The notes under the pieces were generated by a model. That model was given only the letters and a program-made list of their open reading frames with translations, did not search any database and was not told the origin of the DNA. Shown here in pieces: positions 34,735 through 46,542 of a stretch of 64,000 bases of DNA. The stretch spans positions 1 through 64,000 of the forward strand of contig MCFE01000483.1 in NCBI GenBank assembly GCA_002104905.1. The letters are read 5' to 3'. Origin of the DNA: Basidiobolus meristosporus CBS 931.73 (Eukaryota; Basidiobolomycota; Basidiobolomycetes; Basidiobolales; Basidiobolaceae). A program made the translations under genes and the position numbers. Every line of letters starts with the position of its first letter. The stretch's first letter is position 1.

Positions 34735-37700
34735 TTAGGCAGAGGCAGGGATTTGACCTCCATAGATTTCCTCCAAATCCAATTTAGGGTCTCCGATCAA
34801 CTTGAGACCGAACTTATCGGAGAGGATTTTGACGGCACTTGGTCTCAAGAAAGCAGGCAATTGGGGTCCAACACGGATATTTTGCAATCCAAGGGAAAGT
34901 AGCGAAAGAAGAACGACAACGGCCTTCTGCTCGAACCATGAAAGTACAATGGATAATGGAAGATCATGAACAGTGCAATTCAACGCCTCCGCTAAAGCTG
35001 AGGCAATTTGAATAGCCGCGTAGGAATCGTTACATTGTCCCATGTCAAGCAATCTAGGAATGCCGGAATCGCCAATGGTCTTCCACTGCAAGGAGTTGAT
35101 TCTGAATTTACCACAACCGGCAGTAAGGACCACTGCGGATTCTGGAAGCATCTTAGCCAGGTCGGTGTAGTAACTACGTTCGCCTTCGTAACCATCACAG
35201 CCACCGATGACAAAGACCCTGCTGATGTCCCCAGTTTCGATGGCCTTCAAAACGGTTGGAGCAACACCGATAACAGTTTCAGAACTGAAGCCAACTTGAT
35301 AGTTGTCAGTAACAGGGGTGAAGCTGCTAGGAGGATACTTGAATTCTGGAGTATCTTCGGTGAAGCCGGGTGATTCCAGAGCAACCTTAATGACTGCACT
35401 GAAATCAAGATCATCTCCAATATGAGCGATGTTTGGCCAGCCCACCACACCAACAGTGAATAGGCGACCCTGGTAGTCATCCTTGGGTGCAGTCAAGCAA
35501 TTGGTGGTCATCACGATAGCCCCAGGGAAGTGAGGGAATTCAATAGATTGTCTCTGCCAAGCGACTCCGTAATGTCCTGCCAAATGCTTGTATTTACGAA
35601 GCTTAGGATATCCGTGAGCAGGCAGCATCTCACCGTGAGTGTAAACGTTGATGCCCATGCCCTCGGTTTGTCTAAGCAAAGCGTCCAGGAATTTGAAATC
35701 GTGTCCAGAAACCAAAACGCATTTGCCAGGACGTGGCTTGAGAGAAACAGTGTGAGGCGACTGAGCGCCAAAGGTGTTGTTTGCATTGTGCAATACATCC
35801 ATACAGATAAGATTTACTTGGCCAAGCTCCATCAAATATCCCAACACTTTCTCCATGTCTTTCGAATCCTTGGTGGTTAAGAAATGGAAGGCACGGTGGA
35901 CATATTCGTAGATGCGACGATCCTCATGGGCAAGAACTAAAGCGTGATCTGCATATGCACAGAGGCCCTTGAGTCCATATACGATCATTTCTTGCAATCC
36001 CACGAGTGCATCGTTCTTGGTAGCTCTCATACGGCTAAGAATACCAACTTCTTTGCCCTTGGAAACCAACATATCCTCGATATCTCCAACTGACCCGGGG
36101 GTGCTGTCGAGAATATCCGAGACACTTTCTGGAATTGGGCATTTCTTGGAGCGCGTTCCGACTCTCTTGCAAAGAGATTGGTATTGAACGCTTAAACGTT
36201 TGGTAAAGTTTCTGCATTCTTGGTGGAATTCAAGGAATCGGCTGTTGTCGAAGTTGACGTTGGTTAGAGTAGAGAAGGTTGCCTTCAAAGTGTAATGATT
36301 CACTTCCGGGTATTCAACTTCGGACTCCTGGATTTGATTAGGATGCTCTTGATGCAACTGACGAAGGTTATAGGCAAACCAAGAGAGACGCTTGAGACAT
36401 GTAATAAGAAGATCCTGCAGGGCAGCAACTTCAGGGGTTTTACCACAAACACCAATAGTAGTGCACCCGCGGCCTTGGTAAGTTTGCTCGCATTGGTAGC
36501 AGAACATCTTGGCATCTTCATACAAGGTAGCAGTAGGGACTCCTTCGCCATCAGCATGCCCGCCTCTCTTGAGAATAATGCTCTTGAGTGCATTTTCTTC
36601 GTCTACACTCTTGGCGTAGGCTTCGACTTGCCAACGGTTCTCCTTCTTCAAGTTGGCAATGATCTCCAGAGATTCCTCATAGGAGATCTGCTTATTAGCC
36701 TGGAGGCACTCGCCGACAGTGATCTCCATAGCACCAGGAATGAGCCCACCAAGTCCGCAATACAAATAAGTACCATTATTGTCCAAGTAGTCGGCTACCT
36801 TCTCAGGGAAGTCCAACATTCTGACGGCACAGTTTTTCTGGTGATCACGAGAGGCAGCATCGATTACCTCTACGAGCCCCTTGCGAGTGAAATGGTCCAA
36901 TTCGTCTTGGAACAAGAACTCATGCTCGTAATATCTCATACCATAGTAAAGTCTGATACGAGACAGCTCGTGACCTTGTTCGAGTAATACTTCGCGATGT
37001 TGAAGAATAGAACGGAATACACCGATACCACTACCCAAAGCCACACCTAAAATTGGGGTGTCAAGGCGCTCGGGGAGCTGCACCAATCCAGAATGAATCT
37101 TCATGTGAACGTAAGGATCAGCGCAGTTGGGAGATTTGTTGGATAGGTAAGTTGACGCTAAACCCTGGAATTTCCCGCCATCTTCAGTCTTCCACTCTTC
37201 GACGAAAAATACAATATCAATCTTGTCTTTAGCGACAAGCGGAGAAGATGCAATAGAGTAGTATCTGCTGGTCAGTTTAGGAACGTTGCTGATGAATTGC
37301 TCCAGAGATATCTTAACGGATGGATAGCGCTCAAGAACATCCACAATGCTGAACACAGTGGAGTTGGACAACTTCATATACATGTTCCCTGCCAACATAT
37401 CGGATGCCAAGCTCTCGAGGGCTTCTTGTTCATGAGCATCGGTAGCAAGGCAGCTAAATCCTTCGATGAGTGCACGGCTAGGAATAGAGCTGATATCCAA
37501 GTAATTTTTCAAGAGTTGACGAACGGTGGCCAATGAAGGAAGTGAAACCGAGTCATCAGTTGGCTGGATTTCAACAACAGTATCAAGATCAGCATTCAAA
37601 AGCCTGGCCGCTCTAGCAACCAACTCGTCCGGATTTTCGGGGACAACTTGGATGTGGCCCGCAACATCGTACTCCAATGATGTCTGGCTAATATCGAAGG

Positions 37701-38328
37701 TTATCAGAGAACCAGTTCTCTCATAATCGGGTGCAGTAAGTCGCTTGTTGCTGGAGACAGGAACTCTAGTGTACCCCTCGTGAGTAACCTCAGGTGCAGC
37801 CCTGTCAGACTTTTGAATCTTGACCGACACAGGCAGAGTCATTTTCACATCTGATCCGGTTAATTTAGTCCATAGAGCCTTTAGCCAAGGACGGAAGGCT
37901 GTTTCATGGCCGTTTCCATCATACTCATCACCCAAACCTACAGGCAAAATGTTGAACCCGCCGAGCTGGCTCATACGCTCATCCAAACTTTTGGCTGCTT
38001 TGTTGAAGTTCTCTTGCAAAGTGCGGTTTCCAAAGCCAAACACAGCGTATCTGGTCTTGCGGAAGAGGTCGGGGGAGTGGTCTTGACGCTTTAGATACGT
38101 CCAGAGTGGAACTGCCGAGTCGGGGAACTCACCATTGTAGAAAGTACAAGTGAGAAAGACTATGAGGGGCTCGCTGGGAAGTGTGGCATGGTCAATCTCG
38201 TCCATGCGGCACAATTTTACGTCAAAGCTACGGATTCTAGCGAAGGTCTGCACCACTTTAGCATAGCCCTCAGTGGTACCAGTCTGAGTACCGTACAAAA
38301 TCAGCATCCGTGGCTTTTCTGTCGACAT
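34735..38328 (-). CDS. Fusion of NADPH diflavin reductase with hybrid-cluster protein (NO/hydroxylamine reductase)
   Basis: Single-exon giant ORF. The frame opens at 38397 (1220 codons); numbering here is from that ATG. FMN/flavodoxin domain 30-175 (LYGTQTGTTEGYAK). FAD/NADPH domain about 225-600: RYYSIASSP at 379-386, GVALGSGIGVFRS, LYYGMRYYEHEFLF, YLYCGLGGLIPGAM. Hybrid-cluster protein 632-1220: proximal cluster C633, C636, C645, C651 (C-x2-C-x8-C-x5-C), and hybrid-cluster ligands H899, E923, C967, C1067, C1095, C1122, E1156, K1158, all present. In bacteria the protein pairs with a separate reductase (Hcr) and reduces NO or hydroxylamine; here the electron donor is covalently attached. I prefer the ATG at 38328 (MSTEKPRMLILYG) because a TATA box abuts the upstream ATG. 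No convincing targeting peptide. Unusual for a fungus; transfer from bacteria plus fusion is inference. Confidence 0.92.
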   Translation of the reverse strand: MSTEKPRMLILYGTQTGTTEGYAKVVQTFARIRSFDVKLCRMDEIDHATLPSEPLIVFLTCTFYNGEFPDSAVPLWTYLKRQDHSPDLFRKTRYAVFGFGNRTLQENFNKAAKSLDERMSQLGGFNILPVGLGDEYDGNGHETAFRPWLKALWTKLTGSDVKMTLPVSVKIQKSDRAAPEVTHEGYTRVPVSSNKRLTAPDYERTGSLITFDISQTSLEYDVAGHIQVVPENPDELVARAARLLNADLDTVVEIQPTDDSVSLPSLATVRQLLKNYLDISSIPSRALIEGFSCLATDAHEQEALESLASDMLAGNMYMKLSNSTVFSIVDVLERYPSVKISLEQFISNVPKLTSRYYSIASSPLVAKDKIDIVFFVEEWKTEDGGKFQGLASTYLSNKSPNCADPYVHMKIHSGLVQLPERLDTPILGVALGSGIGVFRSILQHREVLLEQGHELSRIRLYYGMRYYEHEFLFQDELDHFTRKGLVEVIDAASRDHQKNCAVRMLDFPEKVADYLDNNGTYLYCGLGGLIPGAMEITVGECLQANKQISYEESLEIIANLKKENRWQVEAYAKSVDEENALKSIILKRGGHADGEGVPTATLYEDAKMFCYQCEQTYQGRGCTTIGVCGKTPEVAALQDLLITCLKRLSWFAYNLRQLHQEHPNQIQESEVEYPEVNHYTLKATFSTLTNVNFDNSRFLEFHQECRNFTKRLSVQYQSLCKRVGTRSKKCPIPESVSDILDSTPGSVGDIEDMLVSKGKEVGILSRMRATKNDALVGLQEMIVYGLKGLCAYADHALVLAHEDRRIYEYVHRAFHFLTTKDSKDMEKVLGYLMELGQVNLICMDVLHNANNTFGAQSPHTVSLKPRPGKCVLVSGHDFKFLDALLRQTEGMGINVYTHGEMLPAHGYPKLRKYKHLAGHYGVAWQRQSIEFPHFPGAIVMTTNCLTAPKDDYQGRLFTVGVVGWPNIAHIGDDLDFSAVIKVALESPGFTEDTPEFKYPPSSFTPVTDNYQVGFSSETVIGVAPTVLKAIETGDISRVFVIGGCDGYEGERSYYTDLAKMLPESAVVLTAGCGKFRINSLQWKTIGDSGIPRLLDMGQCNDSYAAIQIASALAEALNCTVHDLPLSIVLSWFEQKAVVVLLSLLSLGLQNIRVGPQLPAFLRPSAVKILSDKFGLKLIGDPKLDLEEIYGGQIPASA

Positions 38329-38398
38329 ATTGGGACTTGCTTCAGAAATGCAATATAGTTGTAAGCCTGATTTATTATTTGGATGCATGGAGCTCATG

Positions 38399-38411
38399 GT
38401 ATTTATATGTT
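38399..38411 (-). promoter_or_regulatory. TATA box of the reductase/hybrid-cluster fusion gene
   Basis: Minus-strand ACATATAAATACC, almost identical to the TATA elements of the secreted-protein genes. It ends only 1-2 bp before the first in-frame ATG (38397), but about 70 bp before the ATG at 38328, the usual spacing in this window. It therefore supports the shorter protein. Confidence 0.5.
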
Positions 38412-39534
38412 TACCATATTTGAGTCCAGACAGTCCAAGGAACCCAGAAAATTCGAAGTAATCTCGAAATTGCCATCCTCAGTTGCGTTTGTAATCCCGT
38501 CCAAATTTGGAGGGATTTTTGATTACCTAGCGTAGGGTAAAACCTTCTTTCGGGTCATTTGATTGGTGTAGCTGATCTTTCGCTGACGAGCGTCACCTCA
38601 CCATGCAGAGAAATCAAAGAGGCTGACACAAGTAACGCTGCTCAAGAGCCAACCTAACAGTCAAAGTTCATTAGATTAGTGCGGAGCACCAGGTTTGTTA
38701 AAAACCCGCTGGTCGGTTGGTGAGTGGGTGTGGTTCTCACTGGTATTTGAGGTGGACAACAAATCAGCGATGGACTCGGCCGTGCTATGTTCCAGGCCCG
38801 CTGTTTGTTTTGACTGAAACCATTGGAGAGGGTCAATCCAAACGAGTACCCTGAGCTCCTGATCATTTTTCAGCCACACCAGCGTGTTAATTGGATTACG
38901 CATCAAGACATTCAATTGTATGGTTTTGTGCCCTTTAAGGATTTGGATCTGAATGCACCAGATTCAATAGCAATAACTTCGCAACTGGCCGATTGGAAAC
39001 AGAGCTGATTCAGCACACTCCCGGTGTCCGCATAGCAGATGGCACCCATATAAACGGTAAAATGCTGAACTCATGACTTCAGCCATTCGGCAAACGTAAT
39101 CAACCCAATTGAACGTTGTGATCCAGTGCTTGGATTCACGACGCCTATTGGCCATCACCCCACCAAGATATGGGCCCACTTGTTTCTCAGTAGCCCTCTT
39201 CACCGTGTATTCCCATACTATTGGGACTGATCTTGGCCGGCAGAGATGCAGCTGTATAAAAAAAGCAAGCTTATATGCTAGCCCTGAATGGAGATCAGCC
39301 ATTTTTATTGCTCCAGTTGTCATCCCCATCCTCCTGTCTCCAAACCATGGCTAGGAAATTGGTTGTAATGCTAAAATCCATGATTTATTCTACGCCAATC
39401 AATTGGTTTAGCTGGAGATCCAAGCCCGATTTGCTTCGTCATATAATAAAAAAGTCAACTATACAATAGATTGCCCGTCGTTAAATGCGACCCAGTTGTT
39501 GCTTAAACGCAAGCTACATACGAACAGCACTTGA
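38412..39534. other. Intergenic, no gene recognised
   Basis: A 121-codon frame at 38964-39329 (-) and a 61-codon frame at 38823-39008 (+) are free of stops but show no known motif, signal peptide or splice partner. They may be relics. Confidence 0.3.
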
Positions 39535-41165
39535 CTAGTGGATCAGTCCAAGTCTGACGCTGTTTGGAACTTGACGGTCGTTATCCTTCGCCTCACTCTT
39601 AGTAGTTGTGGGCCCTACTTTACATTCCGTGGTTTCATCCCGAGCCGTTTTCAAAAATGGGATCAGGTCAGTTCCACCGGTTCCTCGAACCACATCCTCC
39701 TTATTAACTGTCCTAGCGATGCCATGAGTGTTTGACGGCTTGTTAAGGTTGGTAGAAATGGTGGTCTTTGGAGCATCCGCAGCCCCGCCGACGTTCAATG
39801 GAGTGGTCATGCCCGACTGCCCTTTCTTCGCTGGGATTACAATATACCGAGTAACCATTTGGATATGGGCGTTTCTGAATAGTTTCAACTGTTCTAAACA
39901 ACCATCAAACGCCTCTAAAAGCTCCTCCTGCTCGAAATCATCAATTTCGTGAGGGTTTCCCACTCCGTTGACGGACATATCTTGCACATATTGGCGAATG
40001 CTAGGGGCGTTCTCCAGCGCTTCCAGGAAACGGCGATGCTTACCAGGCATATACTGCCGCATCTCTGCAAAGAAGCTAACTGGCCTGTTTTTCTTCAAGG
40101 GGGTGTTCTCGGCATCCCCAGGCTTGGAGTCCCCGGTGGCGGTATGCTGAACACCCAAAGCAACATCCAGACTGTGTATCAAAGCGCTCTGACCAGCGCT
40201 TCCGCCGGCGTATTTGCGATAGCGGGAATACAGCTCCTCTTGATCGGCATAGGGCTTTACATCATCCACTCCTTGGTAGAGGATTCCGTGTGGTAGACCA
40301 GCTTCGGCCATATTTTTCCAACCGGCCAAGTAAGTCCGGATTTTCCAATAGAAGAGATATGGATCACATTTATCATACATCTGAACCAGGATTCGCTCAA
40401 GCTTCTGAATGGTTTCAGATAATTTCTGTAGCCAATACACAACTTTTCCTGGGGAATTATCGACGACCGCCTTCATAGCGTTAACAACTGCGGTGAGTGC
40501 GCGACCACCTTGAGCCTCAATAGCTGCGGTAATTAAGTAAAACCAAGCTTCGTCATGAGAACCGGTAAACGTGTGCATCATAGCCAAGTTACTACGTTTT
40601 CAAGTTATAAAACAATCAGTTCTTCCAATTCAATCTCTAGCAGCCCTTGGTATTGATGTTTACCTCAGGTCTAAAGGACCATCTCTATCTAAGAGTCTCC
40701 AGTTCCAGATGACAATGGAGGCATTGCACAATACTGGGCTCATGTCCAGAATGCTAGCCAGTCTCGTGAATGGAACAGCAACACAAGGTGGTAATACTTG
40801 TGATACGGGCTCATTTTTGCCCCAAATAAACCCATGAGTGAACATGGAAAGGATCACGAAGCCTCTCTGCTGCTCAGCCTCAGTTTTCAGATGGCTGATC
40901 TCTAAGATAGGTAACTGAAGTTGATTCGTATTAAAACCACTGGTGTAGGAGAATCACATAGAAACGAATTCTCTCAGGATGGTGTACATACTTGGAGGAT
41001 TTTTTGGCGAAGCTTGCCGGCCAAGAGCAACTCCTTGAGGTCGTCCATAATATATTCCCAAGGCTCGTAGTAAGGATTTAGAAGACGTCGTAGGGGACCA
41101 TTGGGAGGAAGAAATCCAGTTTCGGTAGATATGCCAAAATCTTCTAAGCGAGGGATTCTATTCAT
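39535..41165 (-). CDS. BNA2: Indoleamine 2,3-dioxygenase-like heme protein (three exons)
   Basis: 493-residue enzyme; cleaves the indole ring of tryptophan to N-formylkynurenine, the first step of the kynurenine/NAD+ route. Exons: 41165-40992, 40914-40664 and 40591-39535. Introns are 77 bp (GTATGT...TTCAG) and 72 bp (GTAAAC...CGTAG). Family blocks: FGISTETGFLPPNGPLRRL near the N-terminus, EAEQQRGFVILSMFTHGFIW, LPPCVAVPFTRLASILDMSP, NLAMMHTFTGSHDEAWFYL and FRNAHIQMVTRYIVIP, whose His is the proximal heme ligand. The C-terminal 80 residues after the catalytic domain are polar and low-complexity. No signal peptide, so cytosolic. A TATA-like TTATATACTG lies about 160 bp upstream. Several fungi carry more than one paralogue, so the gene symbol denotes the family. 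Confidence 0.93.
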
Positions 41166-44100
41166 TCTAGCTAATGTGACGTGATATAACAGATGCAGGG
41201 ATGGTGATTGTGAGGAAAAATAATTCCAGTGAAGCCTTTTGAATTTTGCCTCTGTATGATGTTACGGGTGAAGTGGGGACCTCTGATACGGACAAGGGAA
41301 ATCCTGACCTAATTACCTAGGTTTATATACTGTCATTTGGATGATTTACAACCCGAACAACATCTTGTACTCCCCGACTGCTTTTTCAATATCCCAATAC
41401 CAACCAATAACAAGTCTCGATAAGCACGATACTTCACGGTGTTTAAACTAGATTAAAAAGGAAATACTCCTGATGGTTGTGATGTGAACTATTTTCTACC
41501 TTGTCTGCCCGACCATCACTGCGGGAAGGAATGGACGCAATTCGTGAATTCCCCTGGATAATCCCTAGAAGATGCATCATAATTGTGTAGATGTGTAAAC
41601 CAGAAAGCTGCCGAGTGGTGAAGAGTATGTCGCCATTGAAAGAGTGGTGTTTGTTAGTAGTCGGCGGGAAAAAGAGTATGGTGTGACAGGATATCACACC
41701 ATTCGACCAATGGCCCAGGCCATGTCATCTTGAAGAATTGAGCCAAGTATAAAATGATGGTCGCTAGGCGGATCTTTCCCATTGGAAGGTACGATAAATT
41801 AATCCGAACTTTATTGTGAAAGTCAACCATCTTGATGACTGATGGAGAAGGTGATCTTGCGAATTAAACTCCGATATCATCATCTGGTAACTTGACAGGA
41901 TAGCCCAGACACAAGTATTGACCGCAAGGCAGGCCCCTCGTTTTCAACCGCTTTAGTTGATTTATAACAGCAGTAGTTACATGTGTTGAGCTACTTTGTC
42001 CCATCACCTTGTGATGCTTCATGACTAAGGATGCCATGCTGTTTTCAACTATTTCCAATGTCCGATATGGATTGGGGATGGACTGCCCAATCACAGGCCT
42101 GTGAAACGTCGAATAGGGCAGTGTGCATTGGCAAATCTAAATCGGAGTATCCAATGCATGACTTCCATACTGCCAAAAACGATAAGATAATCATTACCGT
42201 TGTCGCCAAGAGATTCATTCAGTCATTGCCTAAGGTCACATGTCCAAGTCGCAAGGGGAATTGCTGGTGTATATCCTTGTCACCTTGAAACAGTGGGCTC
42301 GGCCAAGTAAGTCAGGCTTACTGACCTACACTGGTGGCTATTAGCTCAAAGTCCTATGCTCAACTGCCAGGTAGAAAGGTTTCTGGTTAACAAGTCACGA
42401 GTATGCAATGATTGGATTTGGAGGAAGCCCCATTCCAGTTGATTGGGTTCCCTTAGATCCATAAAACATAACTTGGTGCAAAGTATTGACTGCAAATTGG
42501 CCGCCTATACACTCCTCAGCTAGTATGTAAGTTCCCTTTGAGTCGATTGGCTTCAAGAGTTGATCAAGTGTAGGGTGGGTTTATTCGTTGTCTAAAAATT
42601 AAATGGACTTGTATTATGGATCTGAACACACGTTTGCCTGTGCTCAACAAACCGATGCGATTTACAATAAAGAGTTATACACTGAGGATATTCTAGTCTT
42701 TGAGCAGATGGGTTAGGACGTAGACATTACCCCACCTGGGCACCTTGTGTGGCGGGCGAAAGGGGCGCGCGGGTGCCAGATACCAGGTGCAGGGCTGCTG
42801 GTCTTAATGATCCTTTTCTTGCCCCTGAGCAGCTGTACCCAGCATACCAAATAGTGAGGACTTTGGATATGGACTACGTGGTAGTTTACAGCTTTCTTTT
42901 ACCCATTTGACATCCTTAGAGAAAGATATAGACATAGTTGGCTTATGAGAAGAGTTCTTCACTCTTCCCATGATAGTACTTGGCCTATTGCTTTCAAGTC
43001 CTATGGTATGTGCAGTGGTGGACATTTTGAAGGAAGCAGTCGGTGTGGAAAAGGCGGAGTGGGTGTGATATCGGGAGCTAATCAGAATGTGCGCAGACCC
43101 AAGAATACAAAGTTAGGCACCAGTTTCAAGGGGAGAAATTAGAGTTGGAACAAGCGGCTAGGGATTAGCAGGTTATGGGATACTTGCGGCTTACCAGTGA
43201 CAAAAGGAAGAGACGTCTCAATATATAAGTCCAGGTTCAATCATGTGAGCCCGCATATCGAATAAACCAGAGGCAATGTTCTCTAATATGGAAAATGCGA
43301 ATTGGCCAAGGGGCATATTAAATCTCCGTGGCTTGGGCATTTGGAGCGGTTGGCATTACATGAACATCAATTATATGCATGACTCTGGTATTACATGATA
43401 TCATGTTTATGTCAAACTGATTTTACGGTCAATTGTTCTCAAGCCTGCAATCGCCTTTTAATCCACTCATAACATTGTACATCATTCTTGTGGAATTTGA
43501 GCCTATGTGATTTATGCCCGTTGCTTGAGAAGTCTCGATGAAATACGTATTGATATAAGGAAGGCTGTTATTCGTGAGATGTGTTGGTGCTGATAAGGAA
43601 GTGTGCTACATGAACAAGATTGTTCGGGTCCATGCTGAGAAACCAATTGCAATACCTTCAGATTACACGTTTCTGAAGAGCAGTAACACCGATCCTTTAT
43701 CTGAAGTACATTGTCAGCCCATCGTAATCCCGCCTTGGGGACGGTGCCGAGCGCATGTGCAAGGAGTGAATTCCTCCGGCAACTGAGCTCTTGGATTGGT
43801 TCAGCCCTTAAACATGGTTAATGCTATAGCGAGTTTACGAAGGGCAAAGACGAAATTTACTGTGATTCAGCCCCATGCATTTTTAATCTAATCTGAGGCT
43901 TGCTGAGGCTTTTCCGAAGTTGAACCGAGTGCGATGTATGAAATCTAAACGGTGAAGAAAGGTTGATTCGTAAGATTGGTCCCTTCATCGGTAAATTATC
44001 TCCAAGCACCAGGTCAGGTTTCCTGCATAAAGGGAAGTCGGCAAGAATACTGCAATGGTGAAGGCTCAGCATCTCATACCATGTAATCCCGATCTGCGAA

Positions 44101-46470
44101 ACTTGAAATCGCCCTGGAAGTAACCGGGATACATTGAGCTATCAGGGGGTGCCGAGCTTCATTAGCCTTCGCCTTCACCTTCACATTGCATAAGAACCAA
44201 ATCATTTTGATTTCGCAGCTTGCAATCGGATTTTCACATGAACAGATATGGTATTTGATGTATGGAGTTGTTCCACCGGTCTTGGCTATTTCCCACTTGG
44301 GATAATGGTTGGTTGGGAGGCAGCAGGCGATTCCGACTATATTCAGTAATCTACCTCGAAATTCCCTTCATCCTTATTCACCAAGCAACAAAGGCCAACG
44401 GGCTTGAGATACACGAGCGTGCATAATCTCAGCTGACCTCCAGTGTCTGCTCACCACAACGAGCCGGGAGAGGGCTGAGGCTTTCAGTGCGATTGGCTTG
44501 TGACAGAGACTCCGTTGATAGGTAATCTTCCTTTTCTCGTATAGCTTCGGCGGATACTGTACGTGTTGACAAGATGCTCTGGGCTGCATATGCCAAGCGT
44601 TTGGTTGTGGCTGATTCGTAGCGAAAACACATCAGTGTGTACGTAAATGACATTTCTATCAATCCAAGTTGAGGAACCAGTTAGTGTACAGGAGAATAAA
44701 CCTCTAACATTCAAACCACTGGAGTGTTGCTTAGCATGTCGGCCATTTTTCTGCTGGAATCGCCTGCTGGCATGACGACGGTCTTACAGCTGGATGAACT
44801 TATCAAACTGTAACAGAACATGACGTAGGAGAGAAGCATATTCCATCATCGTGGAGCTTGGTTTTTCGCCGCTACTCATGCAATGCATTGTGCATTGATC
44901 ATAAACATAGGCTCATGATCAAGAATGTTTCGGGGAATCGTTTTAGTGCTAGGTGGATTCCAATTGGGTCTCCTGCCATGCATTAGGATGGCATGAATTG
45001 AAAGGTAAGGGGTGGGGTTTTGTAGATCCATTGACCTGTGGGAATCCGTGAGAAATATCAGTGATGGATGGGGGTTCGTTCAGGAAACACCATCAGTTGG
45101 TTTGTGATCTAATATCAAAACAACCTACTGAACCCAGTGGCCAGTATGGAGGTTCATGGATTTCTAATGCGACTCCTTAGAAGTGCGCGCCCGGTTTGCA
45201 TGGCCGTAGGGAGAGCAAATCCCAACGATCATCCGGGGCGAGTTTCAATTGTACGTATAATAATATTGGTTTTCTGCTCTATATGGATCCCTAGGTTGAT
45301 GATATTGTGGTGGTCCTCTATGCTTTGGTATGCCAGGCAATCGAATTAAGGCATCCACATCTTAATATCGGCAGAAAAGCTGGTTTCCTAGGATCTCAAA
45401 ACCAATGCAGCCTCTGGCATTAGAGAGTACGCACATAACGCCCTCACTGCATAACGTTTTGGATACAAGATTATGGCTATGGCATCGCTACTTTGCCCTA
45501 CCATCTGTAACTAGCTTGTTTCTGACCGGATGATTTGTATCAACCCTCACGTGGAACTAGCCATGCAACTTTCAGTATCATGGGCCCAGTATATGACAGA
45601 TATCCACCACGTAAAGCAGGCAAATTATCCTTTCCTATAGGTACGGTCCTATGTTCGATCCACAAAGAGTATGTACCCTCTGACATACCAGTAAGATTCT
45701 CGCCAGACCTAAGCTCTCCCTCCGCATGGAGCCTGGGATCCAGTCAAGATCGAAGAAACAGAGTTATGCTGCATATAGGCAGACTCCCCGCTGCTACTTG
45801 GTTGTTAGGGCTTTTCATCAGGCAAGCATCAGAGAGCGTGTCCGCGACGGAATCGATACCTCTAATCGGCAGGCAAGACCGGAGAGAGCAGGCGCAGGAC
45901 CTAGGCATGGTGGCGAGGGACTAGAGCCACGATCTTCTGCAAATGTATTCAAGTAGATGTTTGATTTTTCTGTGCGGTCTAGTTGCAAGGGCAGTCGTCT
46001 ACGGCATCGCAGGTGAAGAGTGATCCACCCTAATTAGCGCTGTGTATGCACTCCAGTATTATCCAAACATGCTTCAGGCATAACTATGTGATGTTATCTC
46101 AGACATTAGAATATTAATGGATCATGCATTGTGTACTTTTCCAACCCAGTGATTCAATTGTACCCAGGAATCATGCAACTAACGGCAAACCTGACCATTG
46201 TGGAGACTAGTCATATGTATTAGATCGTACAAGGTGTGAATATTACAAGGATTTCTCCTGTGATTCTCACTTTGGGTGACTAGATGCTTTACCATTCCGG
46301 CCAAAACTGATAGGCTTTCGCAGGGAATTAGCATAGTTTAGCATAGTTAACCGTCCAACACCTTCACCTCGCTTATTTATGCTTACGGTGCTGTACATGT
46401 GCATGGTGATTTACAATTTTCTGAGATCGTCCGAATTAGGATCTAGGGCCCCAGAAACCCTCCGAGCATT
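41166..46470. other. Gene-poor 5.3-kb interval with coding-like fragments
   Basis: No complete gene recognised. Minus-strand fragments at 41864-42094 (ending LPCGQYLCLGYPVKLPDDD) and about 42410-42590 (reading KGTYILAEECIGGQFAVNTL and ending NPIIAYS) share DNA similarity around AAGTATTGAC(C/T)GCAA and look like paralogous relics. A 73-codon frame at 42804-43025 (-) and a 70-codon frame at 43574-43786 (+) are open but unassigned. Frames at 44374-44714 (-), 45137-45349 (+) and 45535-45956 (+) overlap one another and are probably chance. Confidence 0.3.
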
Positions 46471-46478
46471 ATATAAAT
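46471..46478 (+). promoter_or_regulatory. TATA box of cyclin 4
   Basis: ATATAAAT within GCATTATATAAATAGCC, 72 bp before the cyclin ATG at 46543. Confidence 0.6.
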
Positions 46479-46542
46479 AGCCAGTAGGTTTGCTTTTAGA
46501 ACTGCTGGAAACCAACCCATCATCTTTGAACTTGACAGTACT

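Noticed and set aside
36295-36987. 230-codon plus-strand frame inside the reductase fusion
   Set aside because: Antisense to the diflavin/hybrid-cluster junction, which is conserved on the minus strand; no independent features.
45645-45690. TTCGATCC strings resembling a tRNA T-loop
   Set aside because: No matching acceptor, D or anticodon stems around this or similar strings elsewhere; no tRNA called.
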